Positions 34,801 to 43,014 of a stretch of DNA of 64,000 nt are shown piece by piece (the stretch's first letter is position 1; each line of letters opens with the position of its first letter). The notes below the pieces were generated by a model that did no database searches, was not told the origin of the DNA, and saw only the letters and a program-made list of their open reading frames with translations. The translations under genes were made by a program, and so were the position numbers. Source of the DNA: Choristoneura fumiferana (lineage: Eukaryota > Arthropoda > Insecta > Lepidoptera > Tortricidae); contig NC_133496.1 in NCBI RefSeq assembly GCF_025370935.1, positions 5,350,628-5,414,627 on the forward strand, read 5' to 3'.

Positions 34801-37800
34801 AGTGTGGAACCTTTTCGCTGGAAATTTACCTAATGTAGGGATCCCATATATCTGCCTAAAGCCGTTGATCCATTAGCCGAGGCAGCACAGGTGAAGACGC
34901 CGACTCAACCTGAGGCTGCGCCATGAGGCCAATTCGTGGCCACGGGCCAAGCCATGTATTATCAGTTGTTTGGCGTGCTGAAAGGAGCCGTGAGCCGCGT
35001 ACCCATTTGAGCAATCTCAGTTTGGCTCGAGTGTAGGCTGCTCGGCCTGACGCTTAACAAGAAATCATAATGAAATTGATTGTGTAGGGGTACAGAATAA
35101 TGAGTAATTTCTGCCCCTTGTATCGCTCAATCCTGGGGGTTATCTGATGGGGAATGATCACCACTGTGCCCACACAGCACATTCGTTTTCCATCAGATGA
35201 CCCGCTTGTTCGTTTTCCTCCCACGCACAATAAAAATAAACCTCTAAAATCTCCACCATTAAAAAAAGACTGAAATCAGTAAAGTACTTTGCTCGATATA
35301 TTTTGAATTGGGCAAATTCTCTTCTCATTATAATATTTCCTTCCATGTATTATATTTCTAGTTATCTATCATCATATCTATTTCAGGTTGCAACGCAATC
35401 TTCCAAAACTCCGTGTTTGGCGTGGCGGCCCGTCTGCCGCCCCAATACACCGGGGCGGTGGTCCTAGGGTCCAACGTGTGTGGCACCCTAGTGGTACTCC
35501 TGGGTTGGGCGTCAGACACTGCCGGCGGGAGCAAACGTACCTCCGCTATATACTACTTTATAAACGGAATGTTCGTGCTGCTCATTTGTTTCGACACGTA
35601 CTTCGCCCTGCCGTTAAACGTGAGTATATTTTGTGAAATTGTACCCTGTGAACTAATAAGAGAAATTGAAATGTCATCGTGCGTATTACTTTCCAAAATG
35701 TCATTCATCGTCTGCTAGTCTAGAAGGGCTAATAATTCCCAGTTTTGCGATTCTGGACATTATTTCAATAAGTTTAAAGTTCTCATTTAATTAAAAAAAA
35801 ATTACTCAGTATATCTGTATGGCAGTTATTCTTGCAAATGATTTGTACTTTATGAAATACGCGAGGATTAACGAGGTTAATAAAATTGAACTTTTGAACC
35901 TTTATTCAACCTTTGCATTTCGTAACGGAAGCGAAAAGCACGTATAATATTTTTCACCTATGATAAGTTCTGTGTCGTTTGGAGTTTGACAGTTTTAGAG
36001 ATGTACCATTTATCGAGTGAACTATCGATTTTTCTAAGAGTTATTAGTGCCTATTTTTGGAGAAGTTACATTATATTTTAAAAAAATAATATTTGTCCAG
36101 TTTTCCGCCCACCGGGCCGCCGTTTTCTCGTTCTCGCTCGAAATAATCCCTCAAACTAATTACAAACTCCCGACTGGGAGTTCAAAACAGTCTTTTTAGA
36201 CCGTTTCAGCATTTTGCCAAAATATAACAACAAATTTAACGAGAAACAGTAACAAAAGTCAACAGCAATAATAAAAGAAATTAACAATAATAAAATACAA
36301 TGCAAAGAAAATGCAACGGAAACTCAACTCGTATACAAGGCAGACGCACTCGTACTGGCAGTGATATTGACAAGCACTGGCCACAAGAGGCACAAGATGG
36401 CTGCGGCCGCGTTCCAAATAGCCGCGTTTACAAAATCTTGCAAGTTTTATTTAAAAATTTAAAATATCTTAAGTGTTCACTGTAATCACGTCACTACTCT
36501 GTTCCGTTTTACACATTGCGTCATTTAAAAAAAAATACATTTTTGTACCGTATTGGATGGAGTCTATTTAATGGACACTGATATTGCTATATATTTTTAA
36601 AAAGTACAGTTTTACATTTTTTGATTATTTTGCTTCAAAATAGAAATTATTAAAAAAAATATTTTGCGAACATAGTATGCGCAATTCGGAAAATTTTCAA
36701 GTGTCACAGAACTCATCATAGGTACAAAATACAATAGTGTGCCGCCTTAGCAGCATGTTTTTCGATTGTTGTTATGATAATGACGTATCACTTCTAAAAT
36801 CATTTTTTAACGCGCACATTTTTTGTTTTCATGTTATGCTATATTGCGATACTTACTAGTGTAATCTAATCCTTTTTGGATCTCAATCTCTGCACTAACC
36901 CATTTTTTTTGAACAATTAAATCGAGCGACACTTTGACAGAATAGGGGGGTAAATAAATATATGGCTTCATAAAGAATTTAATGAATATACTTATGACAT
37001 TTCTGTTTCTCTTATTATGTATTTTATAGTAGTTTAGCATTAGTGCCCACTTCGCAATGCAGTTTCATTCTAGTATAATTTTTGTTGCTGTTTTTAAAGT
37101 GGGCAAAACAACGCTTCACTTAGTTAGTTTCACGCATGTTTTAATAAATTTGTGTGCACCTAAGTTTAGCTACATTTTTAATCGACTTCAAAAAAGGAGG
37201 AGGTTCTATGTTCCAATGTTTGTATTTTTTTTTTATGTATGTTCACCGATTACTCAGTCAATTGTGGACCGATTTTCTAAATTATTTCTTTATTCGAAAG
37301 AGTACTCTTCTGAGGTGGTCCCATTGTCACCAATTCAAGATCTGATGATGGGATCCTGGGGAAATCGAGTGCAAACCTCGAATTTTATAGGCACACCACC
37401 TTAGATGATCAATGGACTCGTCAAAGCTAAGGAATATGCTCGCTTGTCTATAAACGATCATGATTAATATAGCTAGATAAGCGACTAAGAAGAAGCTTTA
37501 AGTTAATGATTCTAAGGTAGGCAACAGAACTCTGTTATAAAACAACTTAACTAAGCCGTGTTTCGGCTTAATGGAATCGTTGTGAGATACTTTGGCTACG
37601 AATCACTAAAAAGTTCTCACTTGAACTCACTTGAACTTGAACTAGAAAAATATTTTCAAGGGTTTTGTAGTCGGTTCCATTTTTTGTTAAAAAATTTCTT
37701 TGTATTTAGACAACAGACGTACTTAGATAGTTATTATGTACATTCCTGTTTTAGTTATGTGTAAGTTGTGTAGTTTAGTTATGTGTAGTTTTATTGGTTA

Positions 37801-40792
37801 AAAATTTATTATTCTAAGGGGCTGTTTCACCATCCATTGATTAATTTTATTGGAATCTCAAAGCAAGCAAAGCATTTTAAGGGAGAATTGTATTTATTCG
37901 GTATTCTATTGCTTTTTAGAGGTTCTACCGCTACCACGACACATTGCAACAGCGGACGCTACGGGTGAACCCCGCGCTCGCCGCTCTAGGCACGAGCGAG
38001 GAAACGGCCAAGAAGACCCCCTACGGAACCATCTTGCGGCAGTCTTGGGTTCAATTGTACAACATCTGGCTGGTGTTTTTTGTCTCGCTTGCTGTCTTCC
38101 CCGCTGTGCACTCCGGTGTGTATTATCATTATCGTATAAACCGTAGGACGTCCACTGTTGGAAATAGCCCCATAGTCAGTCCCCCATAGACCTCCAGTTG
38201 CTTTGGTTGGAATCACTAGGGCATTATCATTAAAGTAATGGACTAACTAATAATAATAATACCTAATGTCGCACCTTTTACAAATATTTTACAATTCACC
38301 TTTTACAATGAAATAAATAAAATAAATAAATTGAAAATGACGGCGGGAATAACTCCCAATCACGTGCGTACGAGTGGACAAGACCTCTCCGACACTGCAC
38401 CGCCCCTTTCCTTCACATTTTGTTGAGAATAATTAATTGTTAAGATGTACTTGGGCGAAACCGAAACCCGAAGACACGCGTTTTTCCACAGATAGACCAA
38501 GATGTATTGATTGTTCGTCCCCGAAAACCCCTACATACCAAATTTCATTGAAATCGTTAGAGCTGTTTCTGAGATCACCGAAATAAATAAATATGTATAC
38601 AAAAATTGCTCATTTAAAGATATAAGATAAGATTAGAAATAATCGTACTTATTTTGCTAATAAAACTAAAGTGACCCTCTATTTTGTTTTAAGTAGTCAA
38701 TTGCTAACAATCAGGGTTTCTTGTCAAGCGAAATATCGCTAAATGGGTTAGTAGAGTGATGTGTGTGAGTGGTGGGTGTGTTAGTGAGTGATGGAGTCTT
38801 AGAGGTCCGTTTGACGTTACAGTCTTGCTTGCGATTGGCTCATTTAGTTATACAATCAAATCAGAAACTTGACGCAAATATCAAAATGTCAAACGGACCC
38901 TGAGAACGGGCCTGACGACACTAGCGCCAACTAGCCTGTCACAGAAATCAAATTCAAACTTGAACCACAAATAAACAAGTTGTTTAACTTTTTTTTTAGA
39001 TATCCGCGCCGTGAACAACGGCTTCCTGGGTGACAATTTCACGAGGATCACCTGCTTCCTAACCTTCAATCTGACAGCTATGATCGGAAACATCACCGCC
39101 AGCTTAATCCCATATGTAAGTGCTAGCTTTTACTTTCTTCGCCCGTGTTCATTACGGCATTTGAATTGAAGTTCCAGGATTTCGCAATTGCCCGAAACTT
39201 ACATCGGACTTGATCGGACTTAATTTACGTTTTATGCAAAATAAAACTTTGTTTCTGGACAGCGATTGAGAGTTCGGGATTTTATTCCGATCCCGTGAGA
39301 AGAGTTTAATATCCAAAAAGCGGCTAAATGAATGAATTTTAATGTCAATCCAACTCGATTGAACTAGCTTTTGATAAAAAAAAAACTCATTAAAATAGAC
39401 ATCCGTTTGGAACCTATGATGCCATAGACAGACACGAACTCACGCTTGCTTTATGCCCACTTCCAACGCAGTGGCCTCACTAACACAAGGTGTTGTCACA
39501 TCTTCACAGTGGGCAGAATAAACGCTCTACTAAAACACACGCAGATTTCATCAATAAATTTGTGTGCACCTAAGTTTAGCTACATATCTTTTTAAAATGT
39601 TAATTTAGACAAAATTTACCGTTTAATTTATCGTTTTGTACTGAAAATTTGTAGGCTGTAAAACGTGAGTGACATGTGGCTGACAGCAATAGGTTGTTGG
39701 AACTTTTAAAAATTAAAATTAAAGAGTTTTTCCCGATAAAATGTTACAGAGAAATTACAACTAAGGGTTCCTATGTTGGGAAGCCATGTCTTACAGGACG
39801 CTATATCTAACCTCAATAATTTGTTTTCAGCCAAGTCGCCGCTGGCTGTCTGTATTCACAACCCTCCGGCTGGCCTTCATCCCATTCTTCTTCCTCTGCA
39901 ACTACAGGCCAACAGACAAGGGCATGCTCTTGAACCGGACGCTGCCAGTGCTCATAAATAACGATATTGTTTATTGGATTGGGGCTGTCCTGCTGGGCTG
40001 GAGCTCGGGGCATGGCAGCTCGCTAGGGATGATGTATGTCAGCGGGTAAGTCAAAAACTACCATTAATCTGTTTGTTACTTCGTCACTTTATTTTTAAAG
40101 AAGTTCGATGCTATATCAAATAATAGAAGCTCAGGATTAACAAGCAGAACTGCCAATGAGCTGGTCACATTAACCATATATATCAAGGAGTTCTGAGGCT
40201 GTTGTGTTGTTCATCAAGAATGAAAAAATAATTTATTATGCACGGCAAGTGTATAAAGTTCTTAATTTGTTACGTAATATTAGCAAGCAGTTAAAGTAAA
40301 GTGAGCTTTTATTTGATGTATCTTATATGTCGATTATTGTCGATGTTGCTCTTCAAGTTTGTGAATTTACAATTTGATTTTGGATTACCCAAAAAGTTAA
40401 TGTGTAGTTTCTATCAATGAACTAACCTGTGCCGAAGTTGTCGAAAAAACTCTGTCTATGCTACAGAAACTATCATACTAAGGGGCTGTTTCACCATCCA
40501 TTGATTAGTGTTAACTGACGGTTAAATGTGATGACGTCTCTATTTGTTTTCTTCGAATAGACGGATGACGGACTAATCAATGGATGGTGAAACAGCCCCT
40601 AAATGTAATACATAGTTTTTATTAAACTGACCGTTTAAAAAAACATCTAATTTCAGAACGGTAGCCCCGGAGAACGCAGCGACAGCCGGCATGATAGGCG
40701 GTGCGACGCTCATCACAGGCATCATGAGCGGTATCGCTTTCTCCTTCCTGGCGCCGAGCATTGCGACAGCGTCCTTCTGGGGCTCCGCTTAG
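16885..40792 (+). CDS. Equilibrative nucleoside transporter (SLC29/ENT), 9 coding exons
   Basis: Coding exons: 16885-16975, 29604-29708, 30625-30862, 31709-31854, 35387-35619, 37920-38115, 39000-39115, 39831-40045, 40657-40792. All junctions are GT/AG, phases agree throughout and the product is 491 residues. A TAG nine bases upstream and in frame fixes ATG 16885; an acceptor at 16811-16812 begins this exon. Residues 1-75 are hydrophilic. Helix 1 has the family motif GLGTLTAWNMFITA (89-102), helix 2 QLPN (129-132), and helix 4 continues into NGCNAIFQNSVFG. A large loop follows helix 6 (about 272-317), then five more helices and a glycine-rich last segment, ending FWGSA. The family moves nucleosides down their gradient across plasma or organelle membranes. 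Length is usual (about 450-490). Subtype is not assigned. Five introns carry H/ACA-like RNAs. Confidence 0.95.
18300..18680 (+). pseudogene. Non-LTR retrotransposon reverse-transcriptase C-terminus, broken
   Basis: Two plus-strand frames join across a frameshift near 18490-18510. The first reads YEERLQMLKLTTLKE, then RGDLIETYKILTGYY. The second reads GHQFKLSTERSH, then RRHFLCNRVVMSWNKLPEHV and VNQFKNRLDQH. This is the standard end of CR1/jockey-like LINE reverse transcriptases (RRxRGDxxxxYKIL and FFxxRVxxxWNxLP motifs). Only the tail is left and it is not functional. Confidence 0.8.
19490..20190. repeat. AACGTT-dense degenerate repeat region
   Basis: AACGTT and variants (GTAACGTTA, TTAACGTTAA) recur more than ten times. 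The phrase AACAAGCCCT occurs at about 19863 and 20179, each after GTAACGT. An (AAT)n tract lies at about 19968-19985. It looks like a worn transposon with repeated termini; the family is not recognised. Confidence 0.5.
20381..21006. repeat. Tandem duplication of a ~310-bp unit
   Basis: 20381-20702 and 20703-21006 align almost throughout, from TTGGAAAGAATAGGATATT to GATAGTAAATAGATATTTTT. They differ by small indels and substitutions, such as an insertion of about 30 bases in copy one near 20580-20610 and about 8 bases in copy two near 20812. Confidence 0.9.
21007..23877. other. Intronic DNA with SINE/LINE tail fragments
   Basis: 22025-22165 is a repeat fragment with two copies of ATCAACAAGTGCAAGT around a GC-rich block. 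22397-22455 is a GACTCTTTATTG-type tail also found near 26075, 49750 and, inverted, 53270. No gene is supported. Confidence 0.5.
23878..23969. repeat. Perfect 46-bp tandem duplication
   Basis: ATTAAACCTACTCATGACAT through GGTTTGGATAGGTAG is repeated without change at 23878-23923 and 23924-23969. It overlaps the left end of the following MITE. Confidence 0.9.
23956..24156. mobile_element. MITE with GTTTGGATAGGTA ends, copy 1
   Basis: The right end TTAAATACCTATCCAAAC is the inverse of the left end of the copy at 47406 (GTTTGGATAGGTATTTAA). The interior shares CACTAGTCTAGTTGGTATTA with that copy. No coding capacity. Confidence 0.7.
25745..25985 (+). mobile_element. SINE-like element, copy 1
   Basis: From GGTGCTAGGCTAGGACCTTG to the A-rich end after TGCCATCCAGTCG. 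It shares TTTCGGCGTGGAGAGTAAGA and the following 80 bp with the copy at 58861. It lacks the 40 bp between CCCC and the GTTTGCCATC tail that the other copy retains, so it carries an internal deletion. Confidence 0.7.
27935..28266. mobile_element. Composite foldback element made of overlapping MITE copies
   Basis: A complete 187-bp unit, 27939-28125, has long inverted ends (GGTTTTAGTGTCACGCGTAC and its inverse). It is followed directly by an inverted copy lacking one end (28126-28266). As a result 27935-28062 is nearly the reverse complement of 28136-28266, around a centre that holds a third copy of the terminus. Confidence 0.85.
28270..28480 (-). mobile_element. LINE-tail-like repeat fragment (minus orientation)
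   Basis: Worn match to the family at 34190-34480 and 49815-50040, with the shared motifs GGTGAAGGAAAACATCGT and GAAATTTCATTT. Confidence 0.6.
29160..29272. mobile_element. MITE with CTGCAAGAAAAAT ends
   Basis: The left end CTGCAAGAAAAATCGTGCAA and the right end TTGTGCAATTTTTCTTGCAG are inverse; the inverted arms extend about 36 bp (TGCATTACAT inside). It lies 330 bp before ENT coding exon 2. A worn fragment of the family is at about 26415-26445. Confidence 0.8.
29941..30077 (+). ncRNA. Putative intronic box H/ACA RNA, copy 1
   Basis: It lies in the ENT intron 29709-30624, same strand as ENT. The 5' hairpin has lower stem CCCACT/AGTGGG and upper stem AGTGGCT/AGCCACT. Box H ATATAA is at 30006-30011. 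The 3' hairpin has lower stem CACtttACT/AGTatcGTG and upper stem CAGGTTT/AAACCTG. Box ACA is at 30072-30074, with three bases to the proposed end. Unpaired pockets flank both upper stems (CCAACGC and CATTTACA in the first). H/ACA RNAs guide pseudouridylation of rRNA or snRNA with dyskerin. The target is not known, and a transposon with hairpins is the alternative. Confidence 0.65.
31159..31292 (+). ncRNA. Putative intronic box H/ACA RNA, copy 2
   Basis: It lies in the ENT intron 30863-31708. The lower 5' stem is ACCCATT/AATGGGT (two base pairs changed together relative to copies 3-5). The upper stem is TATGCAA/TTGCATA with a five-A loop. Box H ATATTA is at 31221-31226. The lower 3' stem is CGCcttACT/AGTcttGCG, and ACA is at 31287-31289 directly after the stem. 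The pocket sequences AACGCAGTGG and GTGTGCACCTAAGT are shared with the other copies. Confidence 0.65.
31990..32220 (+). pseudogene. RTE-type LINE 3'-end fragment
   Basis: A GC-rich island reads VGRPEARWTDDLKGVAG, then GGWMRVAGDSV in one frame, with the end of the protein (RHGRDLCPAVD frame, shifted from METY-VQQW). It closes in a TGATGATGATG tail. This is the usual C-terminus (GRPxxRWxDDLxxxAG-x-WMRxAxD) and 3' tail of lepidopteran RTE-like retrotransposons. Truncated and inactive, inside an ENT intron. Confidence 0.75.
32305..32845. mobile_element. 541-bp inverted-repeat transposon, non-coding
   Basis: The left end CATAGTAAAAGAGGACAAGT and the right end ACTTGTCCTCTTTTACTATG are exact inverses, and the match continues (AGGxxCACTxCGA) to about 36 bp. 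No open frame of note. It lies in the ENT intron 31855-35386. Confidence 0.8.
33198..33265. repeat. Perfect 28-bp inverted repeat with 12-base loop
   Basis: Arms 33198-33225 and 33238-33265 are exact reverse complements (core TGACCCGGATAACTC / GAGTTATCCGGGTCA). No target duplication is obvious. It may be a very short foldback transposon or a cruciform-forming site. Confidence 0.85.
33453..33587 (+). ncRNA. Putative intronic box H/ACA RNA, copy 3
   Basis: It lies in the ENT intron 31855-35386. The lower 5' stem is GCCCACT/AGTGGGC. Box H AGAATA is at 33515-33520. The lower 3' stem is GCTctACT/AGTttAGC and ACA is at 33582-33584. It differs from copy 4 (39453-39587) at one position (33482 G versus 39482 A), while flanking DNA is unrelated. 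The upper part of the 5' hairpin folds less clearly than in copies 1 and 2. Confidence 0.65.
34190..34480 (+). mobile_element. Lepidopteran LINE-tail repeat with CCCACTGCTGGGCACAGGCC
   Basis: Contains the motifs CCCACTGCTGGGCACAGGCC, TTTCCTCACGATGTTTTCCT and CCACGATCCTCTGCTTGAGA, in the order usual for a very common lepidopteran retrotransposon-derived repeat. Preceded by (CAT)n. Confidence 0.75.
35155..35240. repeat. Worn SINE/LINE 3'-tail fragment
   Basis: CCATCAGATGACCCGCTTGT, TCGTTTTCCTCCCACG and an A-rich end resemble the tail of the SINE-like element at 58861-59066. Confidence 0.5.
37043..37177 (+). ncRNA. Putative box H/ACA RNA, diverged copy 5
   Basis: It lies in the ENT intron 35620-37919. 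The lower 5' stem is GCCCACTT/AAGTGGGC (8 bp). Box H AAAACA is at 37105-37110. The lower 3' stem is GCTtcACT/AGTttAGC and ACA is at 37172-37174. The 5' pocket (CGCAATG) and the left 3' pocket (TAGTTAGTTT in place of AAAACACA) differ from the other copies, so it either has a new target or is decaying. A LINE-like repeat begins right after it. Confidence 0.55.
37178..37700 (+). mobile_element. Dispersed repeat with ATCGACTTCAAAAAAGGAGG start
   Basis: The start AATCGACTTCAAAAAAGGAG and an end near TGTAGTCGGTTCCATTTTTT are typical of a widespread lepidopteran retrotransposon-derived repeat. No intact coding frame. Confidence 0.6.
37816..37845. mobile_element. Half copy of the AGGGGCTGTTTCACC MITE
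   Basis: AAGGGGCTGTTTCACCATCC and ATTGATTA match one end of the complete element at 40481-40600. The rest is missing. It is 75 bp upstream of ENT coding exon 6. Confidence 0.75.
38801..38902. mobile_element. MITE with GGTCCGTTTGAC ends
   Basis: The left end AGAGGTCCGTTTGAC and the right end GTCAAACGGACCCTGA are inverse over about 16 bp. About 102 bp, in the ENT intron 38116-38999. Confidence 0.75.
39453..39587 (+). ncRNA. Putative intronic box H/ACA RNA, copy 4
   Basis: It lies in the ENT intron 39116-39830. It has the same sequence and structure as copy 3 except one base. Box H AGAATA is at 39515-39520 and ACA at 39582-39584. Similarity to copy 3 starts a few bases before the first stem and stops one base after ACA, the extent expected for an RNA gene copied through RNA or kept alike by selection or conversion. 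Confidence 0.65.
40481..40600. mobile_element. Complete AGGGGCTGTTTCACC MITE
   Basis: AGGGGCTGTTTCACCATCCA and its inverse TGGATGGTGAAACAGCCCCT bound 120 bp. It is a common lepidopteran MITE type, in the last ENT intron, 56 bp before the final coding exon. Confidence 0.9.
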
Positions 40793-43014
40793 CGGATCGC
40801 CTCCTACGCCGCGGCGCTGTGGAACCTTCTCGTGAGACGCTCGCAGTGATTGGTGTAGCACAAGTGATAAACAGTGAAAGAAAGTGTGTACGAGTGGCCA
40901 TTAGTGATACGGCGCTTTTGACTTCGTTCATGACAGCGATTACGGGAAATAGTCGGCGGGAGTGGGCATTTTTGGTGGTATCGCCGAGTTCGAGGGTGGT
41001 GAGGTTCAGATTAGTGGTGGTCGTACGTCGTCATAAGCTCTCCAATCTGATGCAGAATGCTAGGGATACACGTTTAGACAAGTGTCTAATGTATCTCGAG
41101 GATATGTGCTAAGTGTTAACCCACGTGTGCTGCCTTATTTAGTAATCTGTTTGAAGAGAACATTGTTGTCGACTTGGTAGCGCATTGCTGCTATATTTTG
41201 TAAGATTCGATTCTCAGATTCGTAAGAGTAATTCTCGAGTTGGACTTGATAATAAATACAGAATTACTCTTATTTATGCTGAATAGTAAGACGAACAATG
41301 TGCTCGCTCTCTAGCTAGACAGTTCTAGATTATAATATTTCAAATTTGACTTCAGAGTGATCTAATTCGTAAAATCGAGTTGTGGTTTGTTGAAATATGT
41401 AGCACCAGGACAAAGTACTAACATAGCTGTTTTAAAATGGCGATTTACCAAAATTCATTCCCATGCGGTTTTTGGATAGAAGAATAAATAATCTGTAATT
41501 AAGAGAAGAGATAACTTATTACATATACTAAATAAAACTAATCTATTCATACTCAAAATTAAGGTAAGGTGTAAATAGTGGTATATCATGGAATTAATTA
41601 TATATATAAACAATGTAAGTATAGATTGGCAAACTAAATGTGCTAAAGTAAAAGGGTGCCCAACTGCCATTAAAAACGTTATGTCAAGCTTGTGCTTCTA
41701 TATGACTAAGACAGTTATTTGGTTAGATAATTGTATCGTCTTGTATATCACTTTTATGTATGTATATGATATATATAATGTTAAGTTTGTAAGTGAATAG
41801 GAAATTTTATCATAGCGAGTACAAAACCGTTAATTCGTTGTTCGAAATTAAATGACGCGAAAATGTTGCCACTTATTTGCATTTATATATTTAATTGCCT
41901 TATATATATATAGATTTACTACAATGCTGTGTATCGTTTTTGGTAGCATTTAAATTGTATAAATATCTCGAGTGCAATATCACGCTTTGCTTATAATATA
42001 AAAAAGATGATGAAAGCTATATAAAATGTTACATAAATTTTCTCGGCCGAATTTTATTTGACGCAGTAAAATGAACGCACATTGTTTCTTTATAAACCAC
42101 ATATTTTATTTTTAATATAACCAACATTTCTTACTCCAATTCGAATTTAAAAAAATAAATTTAAGTTTTATTCCACTAACATAAACAAATTAAAAAAATA
42201 ATTCTAACAGAGGCTTTGGCATACTGGCGTCACTGACAAAAAATATTTGTACGTATCCCTTTCTAGCGTGTAGGTGGGTGAAAAGGAAAGTTTTATATTC
42301 AAGACAAGTGCTAGTATGCGCCAAATGCCGGTAACTTACAGTTGACAAAAATTATTTAGTACATTATTTATATGTCATATCACATATTGCGTAAGAGATT
42401 TATTTTCCTGAATAAGATAGTATCTTAAAAAGGGCACTCCATTTAATCCTTTTGACTGCCACGGTCGGCAAAACGCGACAGCTGAAGATCGTGCCATAGG
42501 CGCTATGTCGGCATTGCGTGGCGCCTATGGAGCGATTTTCCGATTATTTTTTTATCGTCTGTGGCCGACCGTGGCGTTTAAAAGAAGATATTTTCCGCAA
42601 ATATTGGTCACAACTTTTTTGCCAAAATTGGTTGTTGGAAAAGAGGCTATGTTAGCTATTTAGGGTACAGCAGTTTGATCGTAGTGCCTTTTTTACTAAT
42701 CGAGAATTCTTTATAAATTATTATTTAATTTTGGGTATGTTTTATAGACTGAATTACTAATGTTACTTTTTAAGTAAATGTAGTATCATTTAGAATAAGA
42801 CAGGTCTGAGCAGGTGCCCTTAACTATAGTGTTCAGTATGTTTGAGACCAAATATAATTTTCAGCGAACTTGACTAGAAATGTAGAAAATGCAGTGTCTT
42901 ATGGATATTTGTAGTCAATGTTTTTGTTCGTTATGTACCTAATCAACGAATGTTTTTTTTGCCGCAGGGCAATTTGCGTTTCAACATTTTAGTTGTGAGT
43001 TATGTGATAATAAA
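40793..43014 (+). other. ENT 3' UTR with several polyadenylation signals
   Basis: After the stop TAG at 40790-40792, AATAAA occurs at 41251-41256 and several times later, the last in this stretch at 43009-43014, followed by a T-rich run. The true end cannot be fixed from sequence. A MITE (42449-42584) lies inside. Confidence 0.5.
42449..42584. mobile_element. MITE with CTTTTGACTGCCACGGTC ends
   Basis: CTTTTGACTGCCACGGTCGG at the left and GGCCGACCGTGGCGTTTAAA at the right are inverse over about 20 bp. Non-coding. Confidence 0.8.

Noticed and set aside
37178..37450. Possible extra ENT exon or extra RNA after copy 5
   Set aside because: Matches a dispersed retrotransposon-derived repeat, and adding it would break the ENT frame.
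38116..38999. A sixth H/ACA-like copy in the intron after ENT coding exon 6
   Set aside because: Neither the CCCACT...AGTGGG stem nor GTGTGCACCTAAGT occurs there; only a MITE and a LINE tail are visible.
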